DNA of 64,000 bases from an uncultured Lachnospiraceae bacterium (lineage in GTDB: Bacteria; Bacillota; Clostridia; Lachnospirales; Lachnospiraceae). This document shows, piece by piece, positions 16,266 through 24,156 of this stretch. Where the stretch lies: positions 62,001-126,000 of the forward strand of contig CACYWQ010000001.1 of assembly GCA_902778165.1 (NCBI GenBank), given 5' to 3'. The notes beneath the pieces were generated by a model that saw nothing but the letters and a program-made list of their open reading frames with translations, made no database searches and was not told where the DNA came from. Each line of letters opens with the position of its first letter. Within the stretch, counting starts at the first letter, position 1. A program made the translations under genes and the position numbers.

Positions 16266-17303
16266 ATGATAAAAAAGATTGCAACTGACATATCGTTGAT
16301 TCTGTTATCACTTATACTTCTGACGGGCTGTGGAAGTAAGGTAACGGGACAGAATGAAGAGGAGCCGGCCAAGAAAGAAGGAATAGAGATAGGATTATCC
16401 ATTGACTCGCTTGTAATAGAGAGATGGCAGAGGGAGAGAGATCTCTTCGTATCCAAGGCATCTGAGTTAGGAGCGGAAGTAAACGTTCAGAATGCCAACG
16501 GCGAGATAGAAGAACAGATAAGACAGATAGAGTACTTCATAGATAAAGAAGTTGATGTCATTGTGGTAATAGCTATTGATGATGAGGCATTACTTGATAC
16601 GATAGCCAAGGCTAAAGCTGCCGGAATTAAGATTATTGCATATGACAGACTGATCCGTAATGCTGATGTCGACCTGTATATGTCCATTGACAATGAGAAG
16701 GTCGGTGAACTGATGGGTACATATATTAAGAAGAAGATAGGCAATTCCGGGAGTATCATACAGATTAAGGGTTCGCCTACGGATTATAATGTCCAGATGG
16801 TCCAGAACGGATTTGAGAGAGCGCTTAAGAACACTGACATTGTGATCGATTATGCGGAGTATTCGGATAACTGGGTTGCGGAGAACGGATTCACGGTAAC
16901 GAATAAATACTTATCTTCAGGTAAAGTACCGGATGCAATAATGTGTGGTAACGATAATCTTGCAGCACATGCGATCAGAGCACTTATTGAGAACAGATTG
17001 GCCGGTGAAGTATGTGTGGTAGGACAGGATGCGGATCTTGAGGCTTGCCAGAGAATAGTCGAGGGTACTCAGTACATGACGGTATATAAGCCGGTTGAGA
17101 AGCTTGCCAAGACAGCGGCTGAGCAGGCTGTCGTATTGGCCAAGGGTGAAGAATTAGATATCTCTGATACAATTAATGACGGTACATATGATGTTCCTTA
17201 TGATAAGTTAGAGCCCATTGCGGTTACAGTGGATAATATGGATGAGGTCATTACAGGTAAGTATCATCAGAAGAGTGAGATATACCTCAATGTGAAGGAA
17301 TAG
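16266..17303 (+). CDS. Sugar-binding lipoprotein (RbsB/XylF family)
   Basis: A 345-aa extracytoplasmic solute-binding protein. A lipoprotein signal peptide ends in LLTGC (lipidated Cys22). The binding domain shows GLSIDSLVIERWQRERDLFV, VDVIVVIAIDDEALL, KAAGIKIIAYDRLI and VVGQDADLEACQRIVEG, the last two being signatures of the XylF/ChvE group. It starts one base after the response regulator stop and ends the sensor operon. It is a second, divergent copy of the transport binding protein at 17510, perhaps an alternative receptor or a sensing component. Codon use is less optimised than in the 17510 gene. Confidence 0.9.
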   Translation: MIKKIATDISLILLSLILLTGCGSKVTGQNEEEPAKKEGIEIGLSIDSLVIERWQRERDLFVSKASELGAEVNVQNANGEIEEQIRQIEYFIDKEVDVIVVIAIDDEALLDTIAKAKAAGIKIIAYDRLIRNADVDLYMSIDNEKVGELMGTYIKKKIGNSGSIIQIKGSPTDYNVQMVQNGFERALKNTDIVIDYAEYSDNWVAENGFTVTNKYLSSGKVPDAIMCGNDNLAAHAIRALIENRLAGEVCVVGQDADLEACQRIVEGTQYMTVYKPVEKLAKTAAEQAVVLAKGEELDISDTINDGTYDVPYDKLEPIAVTVDNMDEVITGKYHQKSEIYLNVKE

Positions 17304-17331
17304 CCTTTTTTCGGAATAATTGACATGTTAT

Positions 17332-17367
17332 AGGACAATTTTGTGCTAGCCAGGACAAAATTGTCCT
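17332..17367. promoter_or_regulatory. Perfect 13-base inverted repeat upstream of the sugar ABC operon
   Basis: AGGACAATTTTGT (17332-17344) and ACAAAATTGTCCT (17355-17367) are exact reverse complements separated by 10 bases. A TTGACA (17320-17325) lies just upstream. No T-run follows the hairpin, which argues for an operator or RNA structure rather than a terminator. Confidence 0.6.
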
Positions 17368-17370
17368 AAT

Positions 17371-17420
17371 TTTGTTAATATCTTGTTCACACTTTGTTAA
17401 AATTTTGAAGAACTTAACAA
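17371..17420 (+). promoter_or_regulatory. Candidate AraC/YesN binding repeats
   Basis: TTTGTTAA occurs at 17371-17378 and 17393-17400, 22 bases apart (two helical turns), and TTAACAA lies inverted at 17414-17420. Tandem repeats spaced like this upstream of a promoter are typical of AraC-type activators. The adjacent YesN regulator is the obvious candidate. The core promoter itself is not clear. Confidence 0.45.
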
Positions 17421-17461
17421 GTTGTTGCTATTTATTCTGTGTTAGAGTAATAAACGTAACA

Positions 17462-17482
17462 GGGGCGGCATAGCGCCACCCC
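17462..17482 (+). promoter_or_regulatory. Leader hairpin before the sugar-binding protein gene
   Basis: GGGGCGGC-ATAGC-GCCACCCC (one mismatch), ending about 12 bases before AGGGAGGA. It is GC-rich in an AT-rich leader, so it is probably a 5' stabilising structure for a very abundant mRNA. Confidence 0.5.
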
Positions 17483-17509
17483 GGAAAATATTTAGGGAGG
17501 ACAAGAAAA

Positions 17510-18658
17510 ATGTCAAAGAAGTTTTTAGGTATTTTACTTGCTACTGCAATGGTTGCCGGAACTTTAGTTGGATGTGGCTCTACAGCAGCACCCGCTACAA
17601 CAGAGGCACCCGCAGCAGAAGCACCTGCAGCAGAGGCTGAGGCACCTGCAGCAGAAGAAGCAGCAGCACCTGCAGCAGCAGGCGGCAAGGTTGGTGTTGC
17701 AATGCCTACTAAGGACCTTCAGAGATGGAACCAGGATGGTGCCAACATGGAGAAGGAGCTTAAGGCAGCAGGCTACGAAGTAGATCTTCAGTTCGCATCT
17801 AACGATGTACAGCAGCAGGTTTCTCAGATCGAGAACATGATCAACGGTGGTTGCTCAGTACTCGTTATCGCATCTATCGATGGTGATTCACTCGGAACAG
17901 TTCTTGCTCAGGCTAAGGAGAAGAACATCCCCGTTATCGCTTATGACCGTCTTATCATGAACACAGATGCAGTTTCTTACTACGCTACATTTGATAACTA
18001 CATGGTTGGTACTAAGCAGGGTGAGTACATCAGAGATCAGTTAAAGCTTGATACAGAGGCAGGTCCTTTCAACATCGAGCTTACAACAGGTGATCCCGGT
18101 GACAACAACGCTAAGTTCTTCTTCAACGGTGCTATGGACGTTCTTAATCCTTACATCGAGGAAGGCAAGCTCGTTGTTAAGTCTGGTCAGACAAAGTTTG
18201 ACGAGTGTGCTACAGCTGAGTGGTCTTCAGCTAACGCTCAGTCAAGAGCAGAGAACATCCTTTCATCTTTCTATGCTGACGGTTCTAACCTTGACGCTTG
18301 GATGTGCTCTAACGACTCTACAGCACAGGGTATCGTAGCAGCACTTGATGCTAACTACTCTGGTACATGGCCTATCGTTACAGGTCAGGACTGTGATATC
18401 GTTTCTGTTAAGAACATGATCGCTGGTAAGCAGTCAATGTCTATCTTCAAGGATACAAGAACTCTTGCATCACAGGTTGTTAAGATGGTTGGTCAGATCC
18501 TTGCAGGCGAGACGGTAGAAGTTAACGATACTACTACTTATGACAATGGAACAGGCGTTATACCTTCATTCCTTTGCGAGCCTGTATTCGCAGACATCAA
18601 CAACTACAAGGAGCTCCTTATCGATTCTGGTTACTACACAGAGGATCAGCTCCAGTAA
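17510..18658 (+). CDS. Sugar ABC transporter substrate-binding lipoprotein (XylF/ChvE-like)
   Basis: The principal extracytoplasmic receptor of the ABC importer downstream, 382 aa. The signal peptide ends in LVGC (Cys22). A long Ala/Pro/Glu-rich tether follows (about residues 24-58), then the binding domain: VGVAMPTKDLQRWNQDGANM, QQVSQIENMINGGCSVLVIA, NIPVIAYDRLI, ITGD-type ELTTGDPGDNNAKFFFNGAM and VTGQDCDIVSVKNMIAGKQ. The YDRLI and TGQD motifs mark the xylose/multiple-sugar (ChvE) group. Codon use is extremely biased (AAG, GCT, CTT), indicating high expression. A hairpin terminator after the gene separates it from the ATPase and permeases. Confidence 0.95.
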   Translation: MSKKFLGILLATAMVAGTLVGCGSTAAPATTEAPAAEAPAAEAEAPAAEEAAAPAAAGGKVGVAMPTKDLQRWNQDGANMEKELKAAGYEVDLQFASNDVQQQVSQIENMINGGCSVLVIASIDGDSLGTVLAQAKEKNIPVIAYDRLIMNTDAVSYYATFDNYMVGTKQGEYIRDQLKLDTEAGPFNIELTTGDPGDNNAKFFFNGAMDVLNPYIEEGKLVVKSGQTKFDECATAEWSSANAQSRAENILSSFYADGSNLDAWMCSNDSTAQGIVAALDANYSGTWPIVTGQDCDIVSVKNMIAGKQSMSIFKDTRTLASQVVKMVGQILAGETVEVNDTTTYDNGTGVIPSFLCEPVFADINNYKELLIDSGYYTEDQLQ

Positions 18659-18688
18659 TCCGATTGTGAGAACAATCTAACATAATAG

Positions 18689-18716
18689 CAGGCGGGTTTT
18701 ATACCCGCCTGTTTAT
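18689..18716 (+). terminator. Terminator/attenuator between binding-protein and ATPase genes
   Basis: CAGGCGGGT-TTTAT-ACCCGCCTG followed by TTTATT. In ABC operons such a structure commonly lets the binding protein be made in excess over the membrane parts by partial read-through. Confidence 0.85.
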
Positions 18717-18791
18717 TCTAAAGGACTCAATAAAATCACTTTATTACAATGCAATAAACTACGATTAATGGACTTTTAGGAGGGAACTATT

Positions 18792-20333
18792 TTGGCTAAA
18801 GTATTACTTGAGATGAAAAATATCACCAAAACCTTCCCGGGTGTTAAGGCGCTTGACAACGTTAATCTTCAGGTAGAAGAGGGTGAGATCCACGCTCTTG
18901 TCGGAGAGAACGGAGCGGGTAAGTCGACACTTATGAACGTACTTAGCGGTATCTATCCCTATGGTACGTATGAAGGCGATATTATCTACAACGGTGAGAT
19001 ATGCCAGTTTAACAAGATCAAGGATTCCGAAGAGAAAGGAATCGTTATCATCCATCAGGAGCTGGCACTTATTCCTTATCTTACCATAGGTGAGAATATG
19101 TTCCTCGGTAATGAGCGCGGTAAGAGTGCGGCATCTATCGATTGGAACGAGACCTATGGTGAAGCTGACAAGTATCTTAAGATGGTAGGACTTGAGGAAT
19201 CTTCAAGAACTCTTGTTAAGGAACTTGGAACAGGTAAGCAGCAGCTTGTTGAGATAGCTAAGGCTCTTGCCAAGCATGCTAAGCTTCTTATACTTGATGA
19301 GCCCACTTCATCGCTTAATGAGCAGGATTCAAAGGCATTGCTTGATCTTATCATTAGGTTTAAATCAGAGGGCATGACTTCGATAATCATATCTCATAAG
19401 CTTAACGAGGTTTCATACGTTGCAGATAAGATCACGGTCATCCGTGACGGTTCTACAATTGAGACGCTTGATAAAGCAACAACGGAGATTTCAGAGGATA
19501 GAATAATCAAGGGCATGGTTGGTCGAGAGATCACCGACCGTTTCCCGAAGAGACATGATGTCAAGATCGGTGACATCAATCTCGAAGTTGATAATTGGAC
19601 GGTTTATCATCCGCTCTATCCTGAGCGTAAGGTCGTTGATGACGTATCGCTTAAGGTACGTAAGGGTGAGGTTGTAGGTATTTACGGACTTATGGGAGCA
19701 GGACGTACAGAGCTTGCGATGAGTATATTCGGTAAGTCTTACGGAACCGGAATAAGCGGTACACTTAAGCTCAATGGTCAGGTAACAGAGCTTAAGACGA
19801 TCAAAGAAGCTATCAAGCACAAGATCGCTTATGTTACTGAGGACAGAAAAGGTAACGGACTTGTTCTTACCAATCCCATCAAGATCAATACCACTTTGGC
19901 TAATCTGGAAGAAGTCAGCTCTAAGGGTATCATAGATCAGGATAAGGAATATCAGGTTGCTGTTGAATACAAGGATAAGCTCCGCACCAAGACTCCTTCA
20001 GTAGAGCAGAACGTCGGCAACCTCTCCGGTGGTAACCAGCAGAAGGTATTGCTCGCTAAGTGGATGTTCGCTAATCCCGATATCCTTATTCTTGACGAGC
20101 CTACCAGAGGTATCGATGTAGGTGCCAAGTACGAGATCTACTGTATCATCAATGATCTCGTAGCAGAAGGTAAGTCTGTGATCATGATCTCGTCTGAGTT
20201 GCCGGAGGTGCTCGGAATGAGTGACAGGATATATGTAATGAATGGTGGTAAGTTCGTTGGTGAGCTTGAGGCCGAGGGAGCTACTCAGGAGACCATAATG
20301 AGCTATATAGTTAAGACAGGAAGGGGTGAATAG
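18792..20333 (+). CDS. Sugar ABC transporter ATP-binding protein (double ATPase, MmsA/XylG-type)
   Basis: Energises sugar import; 513 aa with two fused ABC domains. Domain 1 (about 1-240) has Walker [10 protein letters not shown], a reduced signature [15 protein letters not shown] and Walker [12 protein letters not shown]. Domain 2 (about 260-510) has a degenerate Walker A ([10 protein letters not shown]), an intact signature [14 protein letters not shown] and Walker [15 protein letters not shown]. This asymmetry is normal for the family. The start is TTG at 18792, supported by AGGAGGGA 8-9 bases before it; the first in-frame ATG is seven codons later and has no such site. The permease gene follows after one base. 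Confidence 0.95.
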   Translation: MAKVLLEMKNITKTFPGVKALDNVNLQVEEGEIHALVGENGAGKSTLMNVLSGIYPYGTYEGDIIYNGEICQFNKIKDSEEKGIVIIHQELALIPYLTIGENMFLGNERGKSAASIDWNETYGEADKYLKMVGLEESSRTLVKELGTGKQQLVEIAKALAKHAKLLILDEPTSSLNEQDSKALLDLIIRFKSEGMTSIIISHKLNEVSYVADKITVIRDGSTIETLDKATTEISEDRIIKGMVGREITDRFPKRHDVKIGDINLEVDNWTVYHPLYPERKVVDDVSLKVRKGEVVGIYGLMGAGRTELAMSIFGKSYGTGISGTLKLNGQVTELKTIKEAIKHKIAYVTEDRKGNGLVLTNPIKINTTLANLEEVSSKGIIDQDKEYQVAVEYKDKLRTKTPSVEQNVGNLSGGNQQKVLLAKWMFANPDILILDEPTRGIDVGAKYEIYCIINDLVAEGKSVIMISSELPEVLGMSDRIYVMNGGKFVGELEAEGATQETIMSYIVKTGRGE

Positions 20334-20334
20334 T

Positions 20335-21504
20335 ATGGAGAAAACTAATATGAGTGCTGCTCTTAGAAAGTACACCATGCCTATAGCCCTTGTACTGGTG
20401 CTCCTGTTCTTCTCATGGCGTACTAATGGGGCGATCATTCTGCCTCAGAATATCAACAACCTGTTATCACAGAACGCATATGTGTTCGTACTGGCAGTAG
20501 GTATGTTGCTCTGCATATTGACCGGTGGTAACATTGATCTTGCCGTAGGTTCCGTAGTCTGCTTCGCAGGTGCGATCGGTGCGACTATACTTGATAAGAA
20601 CGTTAATTTCTGGGTTGCAGTATTGGTAATGCTCATTATCGGAACATTAGTCGGTGTATGGCAGGGATTCTGGATCGCATATGTAAACGTTCCGCCGTTT
20701 ATAGCCACTCTTGCAGGTATGTATGCCTTCAGAGGATTATCCAATGTTGTATTACAGGGTCTTGCAGTATCAATAGACAATAAGGATTTCCTTAATCTCT
20801 TCGGTGGCGGTGCCGATTGTTATGTACCGGATATCCTTCACGGAGCCAATCTTAACATGTTATGTATGGCAGTTGGTGTGATAGGCGTTGTTATATACGT
20901 GATCTCATTCATCGTAAGCCGTGCTAACATTAAGAAGCGCGGATATGAGACCAAGCCTTTACTTGGTGAACTTATTAAGCTTGTTATCATAAGTGCTGTT
21001 GCTTTATGGGTAACTTATAAGCTTGCAAGTTATAAAGGAATACCCACATCTCTTATCTGGATTCTCCTGGTTGTATTCATCTTCGGATATATCACAAGTA
21101 AGACCAGAATAGGAAGATACCTGTATGCTGTTGGTGGTAACAAGAAGGCTGCACAGTTATCCGGTGTCAATGTTAAGAATGTATATTTCTTCGCTTATGT
21201 ATGTATGGGTCTTATGTCAGGTCTTGCAGGTATCCTTACAATAGCAAGAGCTACACAGTCTCAGCCTACATTCGGTACAGGTTATGAGATGGATGCGATC
21301 GGTGCCTGCTTCATAGGCGGAGCGAGCGCTTACGGCGGTATCGGAACAGTACCCGGAGCAATTGTCGGTGCGCTCTTAATGGGTGTCATCAACCAGGGTA
21401 TGTCCATCATGGGTATGAACGCCAACTGGCAGAAGGTTGTTAAGGGTGCGGTTTTACTCGTAGCCATAATCTTCGACGTAGTATCCAAGAAGGAAAAGAA
21501 ATAA
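20335..21504 (+). CDS. Sugar ABC transporter permease (XylH/GguB-type), first copy
   Basis: Membrane channel subunit, 389 aa, about 10 transmembrane segments. Family signatures are GNIDLAVGSVVCFAGAIGA (about residue 66), VNVPPFIATLAGMYAFRGLS, RYLYAVGGNKKAAQLSGVNV and GGASAYGGIGTVPGAIVGAL. ATG at 20335 is preferred because AAGGGGTG lies six bases upstream; a GTG at 20326 is in frame but overlaps the ATPase stop. A second, clearly paralogous permease follows after 23 bases, so the channel may be a heterodimer. Confidence 0.93.
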   Translation: MEKTNMSAALRKYTMPIALVLVLLFFSWRTNGAIILPQNINNLLSQNAYVFVLAVGMLLCILTGGNIDLAVGSVVCFAGAIGATILDKNVNFWVAVLVMLIIGTLVGVWQGFWIAYVNVPPFIATLAGMYAFRGLSNVVLQGLAVSIDNKDFLNLFGGGADCYVPDILHGANLNMLCMAVGVIGVVIYVISFIVSRANIKKRGYETKPLLGELIKLVIISAVALWVTYKLASYKGIPTSLIWILLVVFIFGYITSKTRIGRYLYAVGGNKKAAQLSGVNVKNVYFFAYVCMGLMSGLAGILTIARATQSQPTFGTGYEMDAIGACFIGGASAYGGIGTVPGAIVGALLMGVINQGMSIMGMNANWQKVVKGAVLLVAIIFDVVSKKEKK

Positions 21505-21527
21505 TATAAGGATGGAGGATAAGAAAC

Positions 21528-22697
21528 ATGAAAAGTGTTGCAAAGATTTTTAAAGAACATACAATGCAGATCGTCCTGGTCCTTGTAGTTATATTCTTCG
21601 TTATAACAACAAATGGTTCAATATGGACTCCTGCTAACTTCAATGCTCTTATAGCGCAGAACGCATATGTATATGTATTGGCAACCGGTATGATGATGTG
21701 TATGCTGATAAAAGGTAACATCGACCTTTCAGTCGGAGCGGTTGTCTGCTTTGTAGATGCGATAGGCGCACAGCTTATGGTTAATAAAGGTGTATCTTTC
21801 CCGGTAGCCATGCTTGCAATGTTGGCAGTCGGATTACTTATAGGTGCATTTTTAGGATATCTGATAGCATATGTGAATGTTCCACCGTGGATAGCTACTC
21901 TGGCAGGTTTCCTTGCGTTCAGAGGATGGGGTACTGCGGTACTTAACGGTAATACCATAGGAATAGGTAATGCGGAATATGCTGGATTCACGAATCTGTT
22001 CAACGGTTTTATTCCCGATGTATTCGGAGTAGAGGGATTCAATGCAACGAGCATTGTTATCGGAATAATTGCATGCATCATATTGTTCATAACTCAATTA
22101 AGGGACAGATCGACAAAAATTAGTAAAGGATATGAAGCAGACTCAATGGTATCTGTACTAGTTAGGTGCTCAGTTGTTTCAGCAGTGATTATCATCTTTA
22201 CATACATGCTCGCAAAGAATAAGGGAATACCTTTTGTACTTGTATGGGTAACTGTTATAGTTCTTATATATAACTTTATTACATCTAAGACTACTCTCGG
22301 AAGATACTTCTACGTTACAGGTGGTAATATGGAAGCCACAAGGCTTTCAGGTATCGATACAAGAAAGGTACTCTTCTTCGCATACCTTAACATGCAGTTC
22401 CTTACGGTTATTGCTTCATGGATTACCATGGCAAGACTTACTGCAGCAAATCCTACTGCAGGAACCAACTATGAGCTTGATGCCATTTCAGGATGTATCG
22501 TCGGCGGTGTGTCTGCTTACGGTGGATCAGGTAAAGTATTCGGTATGATAGTGGGAGCTACTCTTATCGGTGTTATCAACCTTGGTATGAGTATCATGGG
22601 TATTGATGCCAATTGGCAGAAGATAGTTAAGGGTCTTGTACTCTTGGCAGCCGTAGTATTCGAGATCCTTAACAATAAGGATAAGAACAAAGCCTGA
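21528..22697 (+). CDS. Sugar ABC transporter permease (XylH/GguB-type), second copy
   Basis: A 389-aa membrane permease paralogous along its whole length to the preceding one: GNIDLSVGAVVCFVDAIGA, VNVPPWIATLAGFLAFRGWG, RYFYVTGGNMEATRLSGIDT, GGVSAYGGSGKVFGMIVGAT and SIMGIDANWQKIVKG. The two have diverged considerably in the loops and at the C-terminus, as expected of an old tandem duplication kept by selection. GGATGGAGGAT precedes the ATG. It is the last gene of the transporter operon. Confidence 0.93.
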   Translation: MKSVAKIFKEHTMQIVLVLVVIFFVITTNGSIWTPANFNALIAQNAYVYVLATGMMMCMLIKGNIDLSVGAVVCFVDAIGAQLMVNKGVSFPVAMLAMLAVGLLIGAFLGYLIAYVNVPPWIATLAGFLAFRGWGTAVLNGNTIGIGNAEYAGFTNLFNGFIPDVFGVEGFNATSIVIGIIACIILFITQLRDRSTKISKGYEADSMVSVLVRCSVVSAVIIIFTYMLAKNKGIPFVLVWVTVIVLIYNFITSKTTLGRYFYVTGGNMEATRLSGIDTRKVLFFAYLNMQFLTVIASWITMARLTAANPTAGTNYELDAISGCIVGGVSAYGGSGKVFGMIVGATLIGVINLGMSIMGIDANWQKIVKGLVLLAAVVFEILNNKDKNKA

Positions 22698-22766
22698 TCT
22701 ACAGACTAAAGACAGATATTGATTTATGTGAGAAAAGACTGAGGTTTTTCTCGGTCCATTAATCGG

Positions 22767-22801
22767 CAGTGAGACACTCATTTGAGTGTCTCACTGTTTT
22801 T
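22767..22801 (+). terminator. Intrinsic terminator of the sugar ABC operon
   Basis: CAGTGAGACACTCA (22767-22780) pairs perfectly with 22783-22796 around a minimal loop, followed by TTTTT. Confidence 0.92.
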
Positions 22802-22820
22802 GTGATAAAATAGGGAAGTT

Positions 22821-24146
22821 ATGAGAATAGAATTACCAACTGATGTAAAATACATAATTGATACGTTGCATAACGCGGGATATGAGGCATATGCTGTAGG
22901 CGGATGTGTCAGGGATTCCATTCTTGGAAGAACCCCCGATGACTGGGATATAACCACCTCTGCCATGCCCCTTGAAGTCAAGAGATTATTCCGTCCGACC
23001 ATAGATACCGGATTACAGCACGGCACCGTAACGGTTCTTCGTCATCACATCGGATATGAAGTAACGACTTACAGGATAGACGGTGTTTATGAGGATGCCA
23101 GACACCCTAAGGAGGTCACTTTTACACGTAATCTCAAAGAAGATTTACTAAGACGTGACTTTACCATTAATGCCATGGCATATAATGATGAAGAGGGTCT
23201 TATCGATGAATACGGCGGTCTGGATGATATTAAGAATAGGAAGATTCGTTGCGTAGGCAATCCAATCGACAGATTTACCGAAGATGCTCTTCGAATGATG
23301 AGAGCAGTAAGATTCTCGGCACAGCTTGGATATGACATAGAACATGATACCAAAGAAGCTGCAAGGAAATTGCATCAAAGACTTGATATGGTGTCGGCAG
23401 AGAGAATACAGATTGAATTATGTAAACTAATCACCTCTGATAATCCTGATTTCCTAAGAATAGCCTATGAGCTTGGAATTACATCGGTCATACTTCCGGA
23501 ATTTGATGAATGCATGAGGCAGGAGCAGCATCATATACACCATTGCTATTCTGTTGGTGAACACATTCTACATGCGCTGACGGGTATTGAAGCTGACAGG
23601 ACTTTAAGATATTCGATGCTTTTACATGACATAGGCAAGCCAAGATGCAGGATAGTTGACGATGAAGGCAAGGAGCACTATTATGGACATGATGTCAAAT
23701 CTGCTGAAATGGCTCATGACATAATGAAAAGACTTAAATTTGATAATGATACGCTTAAGAAAGTTGAATTACTTGTACGTAATCATGACCTTAAAGTAGA
23801 AGAGAATGAACGTGCAGTAAGAAGAGCAATGAATAAGCTCGGAAGAGATATGTTTCCTATGCTTCTTAAAGTTAAGAAAGCGGATGTACTTGCTCAATCC
23901 GATTATATGCGGGCAGAGAAACTGGATTCTCTTAAGAACTTATGGGCAATATATGATATCATAGTAAGCGAGGGCCAGTGTGTTACAATTGCGGATTTGG
24001 CCGTTAAAGGAAACGATCTGATTGCGGAAGGATTTAAGCCCGGACCTGAACTTGGAAGAGTATTAAACGGATTGCTTGAACTTGTAATAGAAGATCCGGC
24101 TAAGAATAACAAAGAGATATTGCTTAAAGAAGCTAAGAATATATAG
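22821..24146 (+). CDS. cca: CCA tRNA nucleotidyltransferase with HD domain
   Basis: Adds or repairs the 3'-CCA end of tRNAs; cytoplasmic, 441 aa. The nucleotidyltransferase head has VGGCVRDSILGR and DDWDITTSA (metal-binding DxD, about residues 26-55). An RNA-binding region follows (RRDFTINAMAYN; GNPIDRFTEDALRMMRAVRF), then a C-terminal HD domain (YSMLLHDIGKP, about 266-276; VRNHD). It starts 20 bases after the terminator of the sugar operon and runs into the PEGA lipoprotein gene with a 10-base gap. Confidence 0.96.
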   Translation: MRIELPTDVKYIIDTLHNAGYEAYAVGGCVRDSILGRTPDDWDITTSAMPLEVKRLFRPTIDTGLQHGTVTVLRHHIGYEVTTYRIDGVYEDARHPKEVTFTRNLKEDLLRRDFTINAMAYNDEEGLIDEYGGLDDIKNRKIRCVGNPIDRFTEDALRMMRAVRFSAQLGYDIEHDTKEAARKLHQRLDMVSAERIQIELCKLITSDNPDFLRIAYELGITSVILPEFDECMRQEQHHIHHCYSVGEHILHALTGIEADRTLRYSMLLHDIGKPRCRIVDDEGKEHYYGHDVKSAEMAHDIMKRLKFDNDTLKKVELLVRNHDLKVEENERAVRRAMNKLGRDMFPMLLKVKKADVLAQSDYMRAEKLDSLKNLWAIYDIIVSEGQCVTIADLAVKGNDLIAEGFKPGPELGRVLNGLLELVIEDPAKNNKEILLKEAKNI

Positions 24147-24156
24147 ATTTAACGGT

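Noticed and set aside
17332..17367. Transcription terminator for the sensor operon
   Set aside because: The hairpin is A/T-rich and not followed by a T-run; it fits a protein-binding dyad better, though it could weakly attenuate.
21440..22090. A 216-codon minus-strand open frame
   Set aside because: Overlaps the two permease genes and shows no ribosome-binding site or family motif.
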